15,839 nt of DNA from an uncultured Lachnospiraceae bacterium. Its GTDB lineage: Bacteria; Bacillota; Clostridia; Lachnospirales; Lachnospiraceae. The notes beneath the pieces were generated by a model, which searched no databases, was not told the DNA's origin, and saw only the letters and a list, made by a program, of their open reading frames with translations. The DNA lies in NCBI GenBank assembly GCA_910587085.1, contig CAJUMC010000068.1, positions 1 to 15,839 of the forward strand, given 5' to 3'. The translations under genes were made by a program, and so were the position numbers. Numbering within the stretch: position 1 is the stretch's first letter; every line of letters begins with the position of its first letter. Shown in pieces: positions 14,466 to 15,839 of this stretch.

Positions 14466-14537
14466 TGTAGGTACAATGGGTTGTTAATATCAACCTTGGA
14501 TTGATAAAAACTACACACCTTCGTTATTGTACCTGCA
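14466..14537 (+). promoter_or_regulatory. Operator-like inverted repeat before the HTH-phosphoribosyltransferase gene
   Basis: TGTAGGTACAAT (14466-14477) faces ATTGTACCTGCA (14526-14537): 12 pairs with one G-U, 48 bases apart. The right arm covers the -35 of the promoter. A smaller GGTTG/CAACC dyad lies between the arms (14479-14495). The two arms could be binding sites for a dimeric repressor, most simply the downstream HTH protein itself. Confidence 0.5.
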
Positions 14538-14555
14538 CACTCCTTCCGTTATAAT
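14527..14555 (+). promoter_or_regulatory. Promoter of the HTH-phosphoribosyltransferase gene
   Basis: TTGTAC (14527-14532), 17 bases, then a perfect TATAAT (14550-14555). The -35 matches only at TTG. Transcription would start near 14562, downstream of the inverted repeat, so the repeat would act as DNA rather than RNA. Confidence 0.65.
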
Positions 14556-14626
14556 TCAAGTATCTGCAGAGGAACTTTAAAGGGTATATCCGAAAACCAC
14601 CACCAGTCGTGAAAGGAGCAATTACT

Positions 14627-15403
14627 ATGAATTCTATCGGAAGCAATATTAAACTTCTGCGCAGAACCAAGGGAGTTACTCAGGAAGAGCTGTCAGCAGC
14701 ACTGCATATTTCCTGTCAGGCTATCAGCAAATGGGAAAACGAAGCTTGCCAGCCGGATATCTCCCTGATTCCCGCCATCGCCAATTACTTCGGCGTCACC
14801 ATCGATGAACTTTTTGGCTTCCATCTCCAGGCTATGACGGATAAGGAGCGCTTTATCCGTTCCATGGCGGATACCGAGGTTCTGAAGCTCGGCACTTTTA
14901 CGATGAAGGCGGGGGACAATTCTGATTACTATGTTGACAGTGAAAACTTCAGCACCAACGCGCAGATTGCCAAACTTGGCGAATTTTTTGCCGATCGCAT
15001 CCGCGAAAGTCACATTGAATTTGACTGCATCGCCGGTATGGCATACCATGGTATTTCCTTCGCCGCTGCCGCCGCGGTTTCTCTTTACCAGAAATATGGC
15101 GTAACAGTGCATTTCTGCCACGACAGAAAGGTTGCAGACAGCAGAGGCCGCATACTGTGCGGCTACACTCCGAAGGCAGGCGAGCGCATCGTTATTATTG
15201 ACGATCTTGTTTCCAGCGGAAAAACTCTGACAGAGCGCATTGACCGCCTTATCACGGATACAAAGGCCACCGTAGCGGCAGTGATTGTGATTACCCAGAA
15301 GGAAGCCGGCGCTGCACTTATCCGGGATAAGTACGCTGCACCTGTGATCTCTGTTATTAGCGACGAGGATATCCGCTGCGCCGTAAAAGGCGGTATCGTA
15401 TAA
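14627..15403 (+). CDS. XRE-type HTH fused to an orotate-phosphoribosyltransferase-like domain
   Basis: The 258-residue protein has a Cro/C1-type HTH (about 3-65: VTQEELSAALHISCQAISKW, then a second part ending TIDELFGF). A type I phosphoribosyltransferase domain of the PyrE kind follows (about 80-250). It is recognised from LGTFTMKAGDNSDYYVDSEN (88-107), GMAYHGISFAAA (137-148), DRKVADSRGR (166-175) and the PRPP-binding loop IVIIDDLVSSGKT (188-200). In true PyrE the flexible loop reads like RKEAKDHGEGG and supplies a catalytic Lys and His; here those positions are D171 and R173. The lysine of AYKGI is H141. So the domain may bind PRPP or a pyrimidine as a signal rather than make OMP, much as PurR of Bacillus uses a PRTase fold. 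That is inference. ATG 14627 has AAAGGAG upstream; an in-frame GTG at 14609 overlaps that site and is less likely. Confidence 0.87.
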   Translation: MNSIGSNIKLLRRTKGVTQEELSAALHISCQAISKWENEACQPDISLIPAIANYFGVTIDELFGFHLQAMTDKERFIRSMADTEVLKLGTFTMKAGDNSDYYVDSENFSTNAQIAKLGEFFADRIRESHIEFDCIAGMAYHGISFAAAAAVSLYQKYGVTVHFCHDRKVADSRGRILCGYTPKAGERIVIIDDLVSSGKTLTERIDRLITDTKATVAAVIVITQKEAGAALIRDKYAAPVISVISDEDIRCAVKGGIV

Positions 15404-15411
15404 CTTTCCTG

Positions 15412-15477
15412 TGTTCCCGCTGAATGAGCTTTGTCCGGTTTAGAATTGTACGGGAACAGCGGTTTTCGCTGTTCCCG
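15412..15477 (+). other. Two mutually exclusive hairpins after the HTH-phosphoribosyltransferase gene
   Basis: CGGGAACAGCG (15451-15461) pairs perfectly with CGCTGTTCCCG (15467-15477) around a five-base loop. The first part of the left arm can instead pair with an upstream TGTTCCCG (15412-15419). No U tract follows, so it is not a standard terminator. It may protect the 3' end or be a terminator of a weaker type. Confidence 0.5.
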
Positions 15478-15529
15478 ACCAAAGGCCGGAATCGGATTAA
15501 ATACTTCATACCGTAAAAAATGCGGAAAA

Positions 15530-15562
15530 CAAAAAAGGACCGGAATCAGTTTCCGGTCCTTT
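15530..15562 (-). terminator. Intrinsic terminator of the tRNA-Cys transcript
   Basis: AAAGGACCGGAA (15534-15545) and TTCCGGTCCTTT (15551-15562) form a perfect 12-bp stem with a five-base loop. On the minus strand it ends in a run of T's, directly after the tRNA. Confidence 0.9.
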
Positions 15563-15564
15563 AA

Positions 15565-15635
15565 AGGCGACTGGCGGATTTGAACCGCCGATCAGGGAGT
15601 TGCAGTCCCACGCCTTACCACTTGGCTAAGTCGCC
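15565..15635 (-). tRNA. tRNA-Cys (anticodon GCA)
   Basis: On the minus strand a 71-base cloverleaf is complete. The acceptor is GGCGACT/AGTCGCC with discriminator U, as expected for tRNA-Cys. The D arm is AGCC/GGC-type with AAGTGGTAA, the anticodon loop is CTGCAAC (anticodon GCA), and the T arm is GGCGG-TTCAAAT-CCGCC. The 3' CCA is not encoded, so it must be added after transcription. Confidence 0.96.
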
Positions 15636-15650
15636 GTATTTACATGTTTT

Positions 15651-15656
15651 ATTATA
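15651..15656 (-). promoter_or_regulatory. Possible -10 element before tRNA-Cys
   Basis: A perfect TATAAT on the minus strand lies 15 bases before the tRNA 5' end, but no good -35 sits at 16-18 bases. It may instead be a spacer feature in a tRNA-Asn/tRNA-Cys cotranscript, since the AT-rich spacer (15636-15787) shows no terminator after tRNA-Asn. Confidence 0.35.
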
Positions 15657-15787
15657 TGCAGTATTTCATATTTCATGACATCAAAACACAAATCCAGATC
15701 CGCAGCTAACTGCACAACTCTCTTAATACTTTAAATGAAAAACAAAAATCTTCTGTAAAATAAACAGAAAATTTTCATAAAGATAAA

Positions 15788-15839
15788 CTCCCCGAGCTGG
15801 GCTCGAACCAGCAACACCGCGGTTAACAGCCGCGTGCTC
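15788..15839 (-). tRNA. tRNA-Asn (anticodon GTT), 5' part beyond the window
   Basis: On the minus strand the last 52 bases give the end of the D arm (GAGCA), the anticodon arm with loop CTGTTAA (anticodon GTT), the variable loop, a T arm CTGG-TTCGAGC-CCAG, and the 3' acceptor strand TCGGGGA with discriminator G. The 5' acceptor strand and most of the D arm lie beyond base 15839. No CCA is encoded. It precedes tRNA-Cys on the same strand. Confidence 0.93.

Noticed and set aside
14387..14626. T-box or pyrimidine-type attenuator before the HTH-phosphoribosyltransferase gene
   Set aside because: No T-box sequence or PyrR-binding loop is visible, and the promoter lies downstream of the hairpins, so they are not in that mRNA.

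Overview
The window looks like a chromosomal segment of a Gram-positive anaerobe of the class Clostridia, probably an Oscillospirales/Ruminococcaceae-type bacterium. The reasons are the strong GGAGG-type ribosome binding sites, the near-consensus sigma-70 promoters, intrinsic terminators with U tracts, and family choices such as a ferredoxin-less DUF362 protein, a YhfW-like FAD/Rieske oxidoreductase, DUF2085, and several HTH fusion proteins. This is inference from style and gene content. No ribosomal RNA or other strong taxonomic marker is present.

Layout. Positions 1-640 hold a clipped C-terminal coding fragment and what looks like decayed coding sequence with a 28-base direct repeat. A PAS-(degenerate GGDEF)-EAL protein follows (751-2421, +), closed by a perfect 14-bp terminator. 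A pyrimidine-rich repeat then separates it from a convergent DUF362 gene (2770-3636, -). Divergent from that gene is a FAD/Rieske oxidoreductase (3901-5529, +), followed by a double-DUF305 protein (5817-6380, +) and its terminator. A second pyrimidine-rich repeat, with a 34-base period, sits at the next convergent junction. The minus strand then carries five genes: a 72-aa helical protein, an APH-like kinase, an XRE-HTH/methyltransferase fusion, a DUF2085 membrane protein and a small zinc-ribbon protein. The last part of the window is plus-strand: an 825-aa chemoreceptor (10629-13106), a DHH phosphoesterase (13299-14219), and an XRE-HTH/orotate-phosphoribosyltransferase-like fusion (14627-15403). 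At the right edge the minus strand encodes tRNA-Cys(GCA) and most of tRNA-Asn(GTT).

How they work together. Most genes seem to be single transcription units with their own promoters. The EAL protein and the chemoreceptor point to a motile bacterium that uses cyclic di-GMP. There is no single large operon, and I see no CRISPR array, insertion sequence or defence island. The most unusual items are: the HTH-phosphoribosyltransferase fusion, whose catalytic loop lacks the usual lysine/histidine and whose promoter carries an operator-like inverted repeat; the chemoreceptor, whose extracellular helical sensor appears to be split by a beta-rich, carbohydrate-binding-module-like insert; and the two purine/pyrimidine-biased repeat tracts placed at both convergent gene junctions. 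I found no clear evidence of a multi-gene system that is wholly new.
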